DNA of 36,466 bases, taken from the NCBI GenBank assembly GCA_034440115.1, contig JAWXBM010000140.1, positions 1 through 36,466 on the forward strand, read 5' to 3'. A program made the position numbers and the translations under genes. This document shows positions 24,787 to 33,135 of the stretch, one piece after another. The notes under the pieces were generated by a model. The model made no database searches. It had not been told where the DNA came from and saw nothing but the letters and a program-made list of their open reading frames with translations. Positions within the stretch are counted from its first letter, which is position 1; each line of letters opens with the position of its first letter. Source of the DNA: JAWXBM01 sp034440115. Its GTDB lineage: Bacteria; Pseudomonadota; Gammaproteobacteria; Xanthomonadales; SZUA-36.

Positions 24787-25731
24787 CTAACCTTCCTTAG
24801 TGGAGATCTGCCGCAAGCGAGCCAGTGCCGCCATTTGTATTTGCCGCACCCGTTCTCGAGTAACGCCCATCAACTTACCAACCTCTTGCAGGGTTCTGCG
24901 TCCATGCCCGTGCAAGCCAAAACGGTGCCCCACCACTTCGCGTTGCTGCATGGAAAGCTGTTCCAGCCAATGATCAAGCAAACGTTCGGCGGCCCGCCCG
25001 CAATACTCTGACTCAGGATCTCCATTTTGTTTATCAATCAGCGAATCCAACATCAGGCGTTCTGAGCCAGGCACGATGGGCTCATCGGCCGAGGTGGTGG
25101 GTTCATTCAGCTCGAAAAAGGCCAATACCGTCTGGATATCCGTTTCCAGTTCTGCCGCCAGTTCTTCCAGAGTCGGCTTGCGATTCAATTTTTGCTCCAG
25201 CTCCCGCGATGCGCGCAAATGTGTGGTCAATTCGCGGATTATGTGGATGGGCAGCCGCACCGTACGGCACTGGTTCATGATGGCCCGCTCTACTGCTTGC
25301 CTGATCCACCAGGTGGCATAGGTAGAGAAGCGATATCCTCTCTGCGGGTCAAATTTCTCGACCGCGCGTATCAGGCCCAGATTGCCTTCTTCAATCAGGT
25401 CGAGCAGCGGTAAACTCCGGTTGTTATAAGCCCTGGCCACTTTAACTACCAGCCGCAGATTGGATTCAATCATGCGCTGACGGCTGGCCACACAGCCTTG
25501 CTGTGCGGCGCGAGCGAGCGAGATTTCTTCTTCTGCCGTGAGTAAGCGTGAACGACCAATTTCTGAGAGATACAGGTATGTCACATCCGCATGGTGCTTG
25601 CGGGATATGCTTTTGCCTGCAGTGTTTCGTTGCTGGATGGTTTCGACGGTCAAAGTGGGCACAAGTTCGTCGTCTTTGCGCCGTAACGATTTTGCCGAAA
25701 CATTTATATGATCCGAAAGGGATTCTTGCAT
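24787..25731 (-). CDS. rpoS: RNA polymerase sigma factor RpoS
   Basis: RpoS directs stationary-phase and general stress transcription. The 314-residue protein contains region 1.2 (DVTYLYLSEIGRSRLLTAEEE), region 2 (LDLIEEGNLGLIRAVEKFDPQRGYRFSTYATWWIRQAVERAI), region 3 (TVRLPIHIIRELTTHLRASREL) and region 4 with the helix-turn-helix TRERVRQIQMAALARL. It lies 66 bp downstream of nlpD, the canonical context from which rpoS is transcribed in part by promoters inside nlpD. It starts at ATG 25729-25731 behind GGAGGG. Confidence 0.98.
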   Translation of the reverse strand: MQESLSDHINVSAKSLRRKDDELVPTLTVETIQQRNTAGKSISRKHHADVTYLYLSEIGRSRLLTAEEEISLARAAQQGCVASRQRMIESNLRLVVKVARAYNNRSLPLLDLIEEGNLGLIRAVEKFDPQRGYRFSTYATWWIRQAVERAIMNQCRTVRLPIHIIRELTTHLRASRELEQKLNRKPTLEELAAELETDIQTVLAFFELNEPTTSADEPIVPGSERLMLDSLIDKQNGDPESEYCGRAAERLLDHWLEQLSMQQREVVGHRFGLHGHGRRTLQEVGKLMGVTRERVRQIQMAALARLRQISTKEG

Positions 25732-25797
25732 CCTACCCTCCCTGCACTTTCGTAAATGCGAAAGCTATTTGTATTCATGGCGCTGCCAGTAGTAATA

Positions 25798-26754
25798 CTA
25801 GCGTTGCGGTAAAAAGTTGAGAGGATCGGTAGGAACACCATTGACGCGGATCTCAAAATGCAGGATAGCCTGGTTGCGATCGTTGGTTCCCATCTCGGCA
25901 ACACTGCTGCCTGCAGCCACCTGTTCACCCTCGCTTACCAGTCGTTTTTGGTTATGCGCATAAGCGCTGAGCATGCGATCGCTATGTTTGATAATGATCA
26001 GTTCGCCATAACCAATCAAACCACTACCGCTATAAACCACCTGGCCTGGAGCTGATGCGACTACTTTCTGCCCAGCCTGGCCACCAATGTCCACACCTTT
26101 ACGGGTCGGGTCATTGGCCTGAAAGCGGCTGATAATACGACCTTCGGTAGGCCACAACCAGCGGTCGGGATCGCCGGCTGGAGCAGAATAGCTGGCACCC
26201 GCGGGCTGTTTATTTCCCTTGCTAGCGGAGGAACCGGGTGTTGTCGTCGCATCACCGGCTATGGGGGTGGTGGCAACTGTACTCTGTTCAGTTCCTGGCG
26301 AAGCTGAACTTTGCCCTGGAGATTCAGGATCGTATTCCTGCGTGGTGCTGATTTGCGGCGTTTCCAGGGTGCGGGTTTCTGAGCCTGGTGCAGGCGCGGC
26401 AGTGGTTTGAACTCCGCTACCAGCAATATCACGGCTGGACCCGCTGCCCTGCGATGTTGTTGAGCCAATCCGTAAAAGCTGCTCAGGCTGGATCACATAA
26501 GGCGAGGCAATACCATTCCACTGGGCAATTTGCCGCCAATCCAGGCCAAACCGAAAGGCAATGGCGTAAAGGCTGTCGCCCTTTCGCACCCGGTAATAAC
26601 CATCGGGCGTGCCCTGGTAAGCATTCCCGGAACTCCTGTCTTCGGCCGGCGCTGGTGGCGGACCTGCGCAAGCAGCCAAAAACAGGGGCAACAGCAGAAT
26701 GAGCATCGGTCCCGACAGTTTTTGTTTCGCGTTCAGCTTTGACCTCACATCCAT
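25798..26754 (-). CDS. nlpD: LysM/M23 lipoprotein NlpD, amidase activator
   Basis: The 318-residue precursor has a signal peptide with lipobox LAAC (Cys29). A LysM peptidoglycan-binding domain (about 53-97, YYRVRKGDSLYAIAFRFG) and a Ser/Thr/Gly/Pro-rich linker follow. The C-terminal LytM/M23 domain is at about 215-318 and ends NFLPQR. The zinc ligands of active M23 enzymes are degenerate: KGVDI replaces HxxxD, and HFEI replaces HxH. This matches NlpD, which activates AmiC-type amidases at the septum rather than cutting peptidoglycan. The ATG at 26752-26754 overlaps the yqaA end by 10 bp. Confidence 0.95.
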   Translation of the reverse strand: MDVRSKLNAKQKLSGPMLILLLPLFLAACAGPPPAPAEDRSSGNAYQGTPDGYYRVRKGDSLYAIAFRFGLDWRQIAQWNGIASPYVIQPEQLLRIGSTTSQGSGSSRDIAGSGVQTTAAPAPGSETRTLETPQISTTQEYDPESPGQSSASPGTEQSTVATTPIAGDATTTPGSSASKGNKQPAGASYSAPAGDPDRWLWPTEGRIISRFQANDPTRKGVDIGGQAGQKVVASAPGQVVYSGSGLIGYGELIIIKHSDRMLSAYAHNQKRLVSEGEQVAAGSSVAEMGTNDRNQAILHFEIRVNGVPTDPLNFLPQR

Positions 26755-27350
26755 GTCCAGACAATAAACCCGATCAGCGCCGAAGCCAAGACCAACCAAC
26801 CAGCCAAATCTACCCACGCACGCAGTTTATCTGCCGCCGTGTCGCCCAGTAAGCGGATAAATCCGGCCACCAGAAAAAACCGCCCTGAGCGCCCCATCAA
26901 GGATCCCGCAATAAACGGCAGAAAGGGCATTCCCACCACGCCGGCACTGATGGTAAACACTTTGTAAGGAATGGGTGTGAAACCTGCGAGCAGTATGTAA
27001 GCAAAACCCCAGGTCTCAAAAGACGCAACTGCAGCTTGAAACAAGCCCGCGTAGTGCGAACTCATCAGCCAGGGCTCAATGCTGGCAAAAGCCCAGCGCC
27101 CCAGAGCATAGCCAAACAGGCCGCCAGCAACGGAACTCAGAGTGCAGATCGTGGCATACCACCAGGCTTTTGCCGGGCGGGCCAGGCACATGGGCGCCAA
27201 CATGACATCCGGCGGGATGGGAAAGAAACTGGATTCGATGAAACTCAATCCGGTCAAAATAGCCGGTGCGCGGGGATGACCCGACCAAGCCAGAACCCGG
27301 TCATACAGGTACTGCCAAGGATGAAACCCGGACCGTCCCGTCGGCTTCAT
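26745..27350 (-). CDS. yqaA: YqaA/DedA-type membrane protein
   Basis: The 201-residue protein has about four or five membrane segments. It also has the SNARE-associated/DedA-like signatures FIESSFFPIPPDVMLAPM and AGFTPIPYKVFTISAGVV. It resembles E. coli YqaA, a small DedA relative of unknown substrate; DedA proteins act in lipid flipping and membrane homeostasis. It is located between pcm and nlpD. The ATG is at 27348-27350, and the end overlaps nlpD, so the pair are coupled. Confidence 0.92.
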   Translation of the reverse strand: MKPTGRSGFHPWQYLYDRVLAWSGHPRAPAILTGLSFIESSFFPIPPDVMLAPMCLARPAKAWWYATICTLSSVAGGLFGYALGRWAFASIEPWLMSSHYAGLFQAAVASFETWGFAYILLAGFTPIPYKVFTISAGVVGMPFLPFIAGSLMGRSGRFFLVAGFIRLLGDTAADKLRAWVDLAGWLVLASALIGFIVWTWM

Positions 27351-27401
27351 GTGCGGCCGACCAACACGCCAATCAAAGGCCCACCCTTTGCTTGCATCAC
27401 T

Positions 27402-28034
27402 TCAGCACAAGCCACTGAGTAACGGCACGAAGCTGACAGCACCGAGATCATTTTCCTCAAACCCGTCTTCCAACCTGCGTATCGACAAAAGCCTTTGCAC
27501 TCCGTTCCGTTCAACCGGGATGACCAACAATCCGCCAACTTTGAGTTGCTCGAGCAAGTTTTCAGGAATTTCCGCGGCACCAGCAGTGACAATAATGCCA
27601 TCGAATGGCGCCTGACTGGGCCAGCCCAGGTTTCCGTCTTCGTGACGCGTGTAGATGTTGTGTAAACGCAGGTGGTGAAAACGGCGCTTGGCCGACTTCA
27701 TCAATTCTTCGATACGCTCCAGGGTAAACACCTGGGGCACCAGGCAAGCCAGCACAGCCGCCTGATAACCGGATCCTGTCCCGACCTCGAGTATTTTTTC
27801 GGGCTGTCCACCGTCCAGCAATACTTCAGTCATCTGCGCCACGATCCAAGGCTGAGAGATGGTCTGGCTCAGGCCTATAGGCAATGCGGTGTCCTCATAT
27901 GCCCTGCTGGACAAAGCCTCATCAACAAACTCATGCCGAGGAATGGCCGCTAACGCCTGCAACACCCGCTCGTCACGAATGCCTGCGTCCCGCAGGCGGC
28001 GCACCAGGCGATCACGAGTAGCCTGCGAAGTCAT
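27402..28034 (-). CDS. pcm: Protein-L-isoaspartate O-methyltransferase
   Basis: Pcm repairs isoaspartyl residues in damaged proteins by SAM-dependent methylation. The 210-residue product has YEDTALPIGLSQTISQPWIVAQM and the SAM motif ILEVGTGSGYQAAVLA, both typical. I choose ATG 28034 because MTSQATRDRL matches the start of Pseudomonas Pcm. A GTG at 28077-28079 overlapping the surE stop would add 15 residues and cannot be excluded. The surE-pcm-yqaA-nlpD-rpoS order is a conserved stress cluster. Confidence 0.95.
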   Translation of the reverse strand: MTSQATRDRLVRRLRDAGIRDERVLQALAAIPRHEFVDEALSSRAYEDTALPIGLSQTISQPWIVAQMTEVLLDGGQPEKILEVGTGSGYQAAVLACLVPQVFTLERIEELMKSAKRRFHHLRLHNIYTRHEDGNLGWPSQAPFDGIIVTAGAAEIPENLLEQLKVGGLLVIPVERNGVQRLLSIRRLEDGFEENDLGAVSFVPLLSGLC

Positions 28035-28075
28035 ACCGCTGCCTGCCAGGGTGGACTTTACTGTGGCCAGTCGAT

Positions 28076-28855
28076 TCACCCGTTTATGCCTGCAGGCCGC
28101 ATCCAGTCAATTTCTGCCACCCAACCCCCCACCTGCTCCAGCGCCTGGAAGCGGGTAAGATCCACATGGATGGGCGTGATGGACACATAGCCTCGCCGGA
28201 TCGCGTCAAAATCTGTACCTGGACCTGCATCCTGCTCAGCGCCCGCAGGGCCGATCCAGTACATGGGCACTCCACGCGGATCAACCTGTTTAACCGTAGG
28301 CTCGGCGCGATGCCGATGCCCCAGGCGAGTCACTTCGAATCCCTGTATTTCACTCCAGGGCCGGTCGGGCACATTGATGTTCAAAATGGTGTCGGCTGGT
28401 AATGGATCGCTGAGCAGGCGCTGTACGACCAGGCTTACGGCTTGAGCAGCGGTGTCGTAATAGTTTGGTTTTTCGTCAAAAACCAGCGACACGGCGATGG
28501 CAGGCAAGCCCAGGAATCGCCCTTCCATGGCAGCGGCCACGGTGCCTGAATAAATTACGTCATCACCGAGGTTCGCGCCCGCATTGATCCCTGACACCAC
28601 GATATCCGGGTCTTTATCCAGCAATCCTGTCAACGCAATATGCACACAGTCACTGGGTGTGCCGGTAACCCGAAAACAGCGATCTTCGATCTCACGGATG
28701 CGAACAGGCGCGTCCAGAGTCAGGGAATTACTGGCACCGCTGCGGTTTTGACTGGGTGCAACCACCGTCACATCGCCCAATCGTTTCATCCATTTGGCCA
28801 GGACTTGAATTCCGCGGGCATCAATCCCATCGTCATTACTGATTAAAAAATGCAT
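28076..28855 (-). CDS. surE: 5'/3'-nucleotidase SurE
   Basis: SurE is a metal-dependent survival nucleotidase and exopolyphosphatase. The 259-residue protein begins MHFLISNDDGIDARG, with metal-binding Asp8-Asp9. It contains RSGASNSLTL, DIVVSGINAGANLGDDVIYSGTVAAAMEG and YVSITPIHVDLT, close to E. coli SurE. The ATG at 28853-28855 is preferred; an upstream GTG (28867) would add four residues. It heads the leftward cluster with pcm and diverges from the Smr gene. Confidence 0.97.
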   Translation of the reverse strand: MHFLISNDDGIDARGIQVLAKWMKRLGDVTVVAPSQNRSGASNSLTLDAPVRIREIEDRCFRVTGTPSDCVHIALTGLLDKDPDIVVSGINAGANLGDDVIYSGTVAAAMEGRFLGLPAIAVSLVFDEKPNYYDTAAQAVSLVVQRLLSDPLPADTILNINVPDRPWSEIQGFEVTRLGHRHRAEPTVKQVDPRGVPMYWIGPAGAEQDAGPGTDFDAIRRGYVSITPIHVDLTRFQALEQVGGWVAEIDWMRPAGING

Positions 28856-28973
28856 ATCATGATTCACTTATGATGTCTGGGGATGTCAAATTGGAAGTCA
28901 ACTGCTACAAAACAGTGGCTGGATTTCCAGCAGCCTGTTTATTGTACGGCCTTAATGCAACAGCGGGAATGAT

Positions 28974-29546
28974 GTGAGTAAAAACAATAAAACTGATACC
29001 GAGAATTTCCGCACTGCCATGGCCAACGTGCGCCCGCTCAAGCGGGACCCACGCCACCGCGAGGATTCAATGCGCCGCAATAAACCGACTGGCCAGCCAG
29101 GCACCAGACTAAGTAAGGTTGCAGAATTTGGCTTTGAGGACAGAATGGCGAATGACGCAGCAGCCTGCAGGCAAGTGTTTGATGCCAGCAGTCAATCGCT
29201 GCCCTTGCTCAGGAACGGTTTGCCGCGAAAATTATTGCGGCGAATGGGCAGCAGGCATTGCCCGCTTGCAGACTCCTTTGACTTGCATGGCATGAATGAG
29301 AGAACTGCCACCAAGGCATTGAACGAATTCCTGACGAATGCAATCGGGGATGGCCTGGCTTGCATCCGCATCGTGCACGGCAAAGGCCTGCGTTCTGATG
29401 GACCACCGGTATTGAAACTGATGAGTTGGAAGCTGTTGTGGCAACATCCTGCGGTACTGGCACTGAAGCCCTGTGCGCCGAATGATGGTGGCAGCGGTGC
29501 AGTGCTGGTACTGCTCCGCGCCGGGCAGGAAACAGCATCATGTTAG
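28974..29546 (+). CDS. Smr-domain protein (SmrA/YdaL-like)
   Basis: The 190-residue protein starts at GTG 28974 behind GGGA. The N-terminal region (FRTAMANVRPLKRDPR) resembles that of E. coli YdaL/SmrA. The C-terminal Smr domain (about 100-183) has the characteristic DLHG (103-106), HGKG (135-138) and GGSGAVLVLL (172-181). Smr domains are nucleases or nucleic-acid-binding modules; the bacterial single-domain proteins have nicking or RNase activity in some studied cases. The gene overlaps the next by 7 bp. Confidence 0.9.
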   Translation: MSKNNKTDTENFRTAMANVRPLKRDPRHREDSMRRNKPTGQPGTRLSKVAEFGFEDRMANDAAACRQVFDASSQSLPLLRNGLPRKLLRRMGSRHCPLADSFDLHGMNERTATKALNEFLTNAIGDGLACIRIVHGKGLRSDGPPVLKLMSWKLLWQHPAVLALKPCAPNDGGSGAVLVLLRAGQETASC

Positions 29547-29860
29547 GGCTGTTCCTGTTAGCTCTGGGTGGACTTATCGCCGTGTCCTGGTGGCAGCTAT
29601 TGCACGGCAAGGAGCGGGCCCGGGCAGTCGCTGGTATGGCTTGCCGTGAGCACGGCCTGGTGTTGATGGACGATACCGTGGTTTTCGAAACCGTAAGCTA
29701 CCGGCCCGCCGGACCACGGCGCCTGTTTGCCCTGGTCTATAGCTTTGAATTTGCCTACCAGGGGATATTGCATCAGGGCGGAAAAGTCCGGGTTTCACCG
29801 GGTATGCCTTCGACCGTATTGATTACAACCGAAAAAGGCGATCTGATTGAAGAGTACTGA
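29540..29860 (+). CDS. DUF3301 small membrane-anchored protein
   Basis: The 106-residue protein has one N-terminal hydrophobic helix (2-20). The family pattern WWQLLHGKERARAVAGMACREHGLVLMDDTV follows, then YSFEFAYQG. This is the DUF3301 family, whose function is unknown. The topology suggests an inner-membrane anchor with a cytoplasmic domain. Its ATG overlaps the Smr gene stop, so the two are coupled. It converges on sspB across 22 bp. Confidence 0.88.
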   Translation: MLGLFLLALGGLIAVSWWQLLHGKERARAVAGMACREHGLVLMDDTVVFETVSYRPAGPRRLFALVYSFEFAYQGILHQGGKVRVSPGMPSTVLITTEKGDLIEEY

Positions 29861-29882
29861 TTACGCCGCGGACTGTTCGCGC

Positions 29883-30269
29883 TTATTTCACCAGTTTCAG
29901 GTGTGAGCGCTTTGAGCCGTTGTCATCCGAATCCGGCGACGCATCGGGCGGATTATTGTTTTCTTCCTGGGAAAACATCATGCCCTGGCCGTTTTCCTTG
30001 GCATAAATGGCCAGCACCGCTTCGACCGGCACGCGGACTTCGTGCCGCCGACCTGAGAACCGGGCGCTGAAGGTCAACCAGTCGTTGGCCATTGACAGGT
30101 CCCTGACAGCCGCGTGATCGATATTCAGTATCACCTTGCCTTTTTGTACGGCCTGCTCAGGCACTTCAACCCCGGTAGCTGAAGCGTCCACCAGGATGTG
30201 CGGTGTCATTTTGTTGTCGCTGATCCACTCAAACAAGGCACGCAACAGATACGGCCGATTGGATGACAT
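29883..30269 (-). CDS. sspB: ClpXP adaptor SspB
   Basis: SspB tethers ssrA-tagged proteins to ClpXP. The 128-residue protein has the substrate-binding domain (SSNRPYLLRALFEWISDNKMTPH ... FSARFSGRRHEVRVPVEAVLAIYAKENG). A flexible acidic linker follows, and the C-terminal ClpX-docking motif is HLKLVK, comparable to LRVVK in E. coli. The ATG at 30267-30269 has AAGGAAG upstream; an ATG four codons earlier is less likely. It follows sspA by 28 bp in the usual order. Confidence 0.95.
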   Translation of the reverse strand: MSSNRPYLLRALFEWISDNKMTPHILVDASATGVEVPEQAVQKGKVILNIDHAAVRDLSMANDWLTFSARFSGRRHEVRVPVEAVLAIYAKENGQGMMFSQEENNNPPDASPDSDDNGSKRSHLKLVK

Positions 30270-30297
30270 GTCTTCCTTCATGGCAGAGTATTAATGC

Positions 30298-30936
30298 TCA
30301 GGAAAGATTCAATAACAAATCACGCTCCGCCTGAGTCAGACTGGCCTTGAAGGACATGCGCGAAAATAAGCGCTGTGCATAAGCTTCAACCGCAGCAGCA
30401 GGTTTGCCCAACTTGATACCGTAATAAGGCAAACGCCACAATAAGGGCCCCAGCGTGCAATCGACCAGCGTCAGCTCAGCACTGAGAATATAGTCGGCCA
30501 TCTTGAACAATTCATTTCCGCCAATGATACTTTCGCGCAGTTGCTTGCGGGACTTTTCACCCTTCTTACCACTGGTCGCTTCAACTTCGCGAGCCAATGC
30601 ATACCAGTCACGCAGAATGCGGAAGTGCACCAGGCGTAATTGCGCCCTCGAAACCGGGTCAACCGGCATCAGGGGCGGATGAGGGTAACGCTCATCCAGG
30701 TAATCATTGATGACCGTGGCGTCATAAAGCACCAGGTCACGGTCAACCAGCGTAGGCGCCTGGTTATATGGGTTCAGCTCGGCCAGGTCCTCTGCTGCAG
30801 AACTGTCTTCGGAAACATTGACGATTTCTACATTGATGCCTTTCTCAGCCAATACGAACCGGACCCGGTGACAATCGAGACCCGACTCAGATGAGTAAAG
30901 CGCCATGGTGGAACGCCCTCGCGCTGATACTGCCAC
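30298..30936 (-). CDS. sspA: Stringent starvation protein A
   Basis: SspA is a GST-fold protein that binds RNA polymerase and supports survival in stationary phase. From the GTG at 30934-30936 it has 212 residues, the same as E. coli SspA. This start is supported by GGGAG 7 bases upstream and by alignment (VAVSARGRSTMALYSS against MAVAANKRSVMTLFSG). The frame is open 41 codons further, but that extension is repeat-derived DNA. PHPPLMPVDPVSRAQLRL and LVDCTLGPLLWRLP are typical of the family. It lies just downstream of repeat copy C. Confidence 0.96.
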   Translation of the reverse strand: MAVSARGRSTMALYSSESGLDCHRVRFVLAEKGINVEIVNVSEDSSAAEDLAELNPYNQAPTLVDRDLVLYDATVINDYLDERYPHPPLMPVDPVSRAQLRLVHFRILRDWYALAREVEATSGKKGEKSRKQLRESIIGGNELFKMADYILSAELTLVDCTLGPLLWRLPYYGIKLGKPAAAVEAYAQRLFSRMSFKASLTQAERDLLLNLS

Positions 30937-30961
30937 TGTATTCTCCCTGTTAATCCGGTTG

Positions 30962-31134
30962 GTTAAGGAATCTCTGATTTTTTCAGAGATTCCCGCGACA
31001 GATGGACGTGTCGCCATTTTCAGTGAGAGTATCTCATTGAAAATGAAGGAAAGTGCCAAAAAATGTTATTTTGGCCACGCTTTTCACTTTCCCTGCTCTG
31101 AGAAATCCAGGATGGATTTATTCAGAGCTTCATT
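30962..31134 (-). repeat. Dispersed five-hairpin repeat, copy C (petC-sspA)
   Basis: Read on the plus strand, H1 is 30967-30977 with 30983-30993 (GGAATCTCTGA/TCAGAGATTCC, perfect). H2 is 30995-31000 with 31009-31014 (GCGACA/TGTCGC, perfect). H3 is 31015-31028 with 31032-31045 (one G-T pair). H4 is 31048-31055 with 31085-31092, enclosing GCCAAAA/TTTTGGC. H5 is 31095-31108 with 31114-31128. It is the best-preserved copy and fills almost the whole interval between the pet terminator and the sspA start, ending about 26 bp before the GTG. Confidence 0.9.
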
Positions 31135-31137
31135 ACC

Positions 31138-31164
31138 TAAAATCAAGCCGCCTGCTGGCGGCTT
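31138..31164 (-). terminator. Rho-independent terminator of the petABC operon
   Basis: A perfect 8-bp stem AAGCCGCC/GGCGGCTT with a 4-nt loop begins 5 bp after the petC stop. It is followed on the minus strand by GATTTTAGG. It would separate the cytochrome bc1 operon from sspA-sspB. Confidence 0.8.
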
Positions 31165-31168
31165 GGCA

Positions 31169-31891
31169 TCAATGTATATCGCGCCAGAATTCGGCTTTTA
31201 GCAAGTAGGCCAGAAATGCGAAAACCGTTAAAAACAACATGACCCAAATGCCGATAGACTTTCTTTTCAGTTTGGCCGGTTCGCTGAGGTAATCCAAGAA
31301 GGTGACCAGTTCCCGAACGGTGGTTTCGTATTCTTCCGGCGTTTGCAAACCTTCGCTGGCCAATACCAGGTGGTCAACCACCTCGGTCTCACCGTGTGTG
31401 GCGTAAACGGGCTTTTGAATACCCTGCAATTCCCACAAAACGTGTGGCATGGCAGCATTCGGCAGCAGCAAATTATTCCAGCCACCGTTCTCATCCTGGT
31501 AGAAACTCTTCAGATAGGAAAACAGCCAGTCGTTGCCACGCGAACGTGAGATCAGTGACAAATCCGGTGGCGTTTTACCCAGCCACTTGGCGGAATCAGC
31601 CGGCCGCATGGCGATATTCATGGTCTCACCGAACTTGGCGTCAGAAAACACCAGATTTTTCATGACCTGATCTTCGCTTAATCCCAGGTCTTCCGACAGG
31701 CGATTGTAGCGCATGTATTGAGCGCTGTGACAGGACATACAGTAGTTAACAAACCACTTGGCACCACTTTGCACCGCTGCCAGGTCACGCGCGTTGACTT
31801 CAGAGTGCTCAACGTGCGCACCCCCGCCGGCAGCCATGACAAAGCCTGAAACCAGCATCCCAATGATCAGAATCAGAGCATACTTTTTCAT
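31169..31891 (-). CDS. petC: Cytochrome c1 of the bc1 complex
   Basis: This is the haem-c subunit of ubiquinol-cytochrome c reductase, passing electrons from the Rieske protein to soluble cytochrome c. The 240-residue precursor has a cleavable signal peptide (1-20). The haem-binding motif is CMSCH (51-55), the probable axial Met lies in NAAMPHVLWE, and a C-terminal membrane anchor spans about 214-232. It starts at ATG 31889-31891, overlapping the petB stop by one base. Confidence 0.97.
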   Translation of the reverse strand: MKKYALILIIGMLVSGFVMAAGGGAHVEHSEVNARDLAAVQSGAKWFVNYCMSCHSAQYMRYNRLSEDLGLSEDQVMKNLVFSDAKFGETMNIAMRPADSAKWLGKTPPDLSLISRSRGNDWLFSYLKSFYQDENGGWNNLLLPNAAMPHVLWELQGIQKPVYATHGETEVVDHLVLASEGLQTPEEYETTVRELVTFLDYLSEPAKLKRKSIGIWVMLFLTVFAFLAYLLKAEFWRDIH

Positions 31892-33135
31892 CAGTGGGTC
31901 ACCCGTTCCGGCACCGGCTTGGTTCGTTCCCTGGGGCTGAGGAAAAACAGCAGAATGAAATAGGCAAAATATACAAAGGTCCAGATGCGCATTTCTATGG
32001 TTTGCGCTGGTGTACCCTCAGCCATGCCCAGCATACCCAGTCGGATGAAGGCTATTACGAACAAGGCCAGCATGATCTTGTACTGCATGCCCCGGTAGCG
32101 GATGGACTTCACCGGCGAGCGATCCAACCATGGCAGGAAGAACAGCACCATCACTGATGCGCCCATCAATATAACGCCCATCAACTTGTCCGGAACGGCT
32201 TTGAGAATGGCGTAAAAAGGCGTGAAGTACCACACCGGCTTGATGTGGAGCGGCGTAACCAACGGATCAGCCGGTACGAAATTGTCATGTTCGAGGAATA
32301 AGCCACCAGCTTCCGGCCAGAAAAATATGAAGAAGGCGAAAACCAGCAGGAACATCGAAGCGCCAAATATATCCTTCACAGTATAGTAAGGATGGAACGG
32401 AATGCCATCCAAAGGAATGCCATCGTCGCCTTTGACCTTTTTGATTTCGATACCGTCAGGATTATTGGAACCAGTCTGATGCAAGGCCGCCAAATGCAAC
32501 ACCACCAATACCAACAGGGCCATAGGAATGGCCACTACGTGCAGGGCAAAGAAGCGATTCAGGGTGGCATCAGAGAGGAAGAAGTCGCCCCTGATCCACT
32601 CGGTCAGCGGCTCGCCGATACCGGGTATGGCACCAAACAGGTTAATGATCACCTGTGCACCCCAGTAGGACATCTGCCCCCAGGGCAACACATAACCCAT
32701 GAAGGCCTCGGCCATCAGCGTCAGGTAAATGATCATGCCGAAAATCCACAACAATTCACGTGGCTTGCGATACGAACCGTATAGCAGGGCTCGAAACATG
32801 TGCAGATAAATAACAATGAAGAAGAATGAGGCACCGGTGGAGTGCATATAGCGAATCAACCAGCCCCAGGCTACGTCACGCATGATGTATTCCACCGAGG
32901 CGAATGCCTCGGCTGCCGACGGCTTGTAATGCATGGTCAGAAAAATGCCCGTCAGGATTTGCATTACCAGTATCAGCAAGGCCAACGAGCCCATGTAATA
33001 CCAGAAGTTGAAATTCTTCGGTGCGTAATATTTAGCCAGGTGATCGTTGTAGAACTGGGTTACGGGCAAACGCTCGTCTATCCAGCCCATCAATTCACCG
33101 GCCTTCCGGGATAATGTGCTCGCAGGCTTGGCCAT
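31891..33135 (-). CDS. petB: Cytochrome b of the bc1 complex
   Basis: The 414-residue integral membrane subunit carries the two b haems and both quinone sites. It shows eight-helix cytochrome b features: YYMGSLALLILVMQILTGIF, FFFIVIYLHMFRALLYGSY, FMGYVLPWGQMSYWGAQVI, and the Qo motif region with PVWYFTPFYAILKAVPDKL. The N-terminal and C-terminal cytochrome b parts are fused in one chain, as in proteobacteria. It overlaps both neighbours by one base (TAATG with petA, TGATG with petC). Confidence 0.98.
   Translation of the reverse strand: MAKPASTLSRKAGELMGWIDERLPVTQFYNDHLAKYYAPKNFNFWYYMGSLALLILVMQILTGIFLTMHYKPSAAEAFASVEYIMRDVAWGWLIRYMHSTGASFFFIVIYLHMFRALLYGSYRKPRELLWIFGMIIYLTLMAEAFMGYVLPWGQMSYWGAQVIINLFGAIPGIGEPLTEWIRGDFFLSDATLNRFFALHVVAIPMALLVLVVLHLAALHQTGSNNPDGIEIKKVKGDDGIPLDGIPFHPYYTVKDIFGASMFLLVFAFFIFFWPEAGGLFLEHDNFVPADPLVTPLHIKPVWYFTPFYAILKAVPDKLMGVILMGASVMVLFFLPWLDRSPVKSIRYRGMQYKIMLALFVIAFIRLGMLGMAEGTPAQTIEMRIWTFVYFAYFILLFFLSPRERTKPVPERVTH

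Noticed and set aside
30937..31059. Upstream extension of sspA to an earlier start
   Set aside because: The extra 41 codons are repeat-derived DNA. The GTG at 30936 has a strong ribosome-binding site and yields exactly the family length.
30905..31201. Plus-strand open frame with an apparently conserved peptide (HFPCSEKS) also seen near 23200 and 20160
   Set aside because: The shared peptide simply reflects the shared repeat DNA read in the same frame. Start codons are not conserved, the frames run into flanking genes, and the underlying conservation follows hairpin stems rather than codons.
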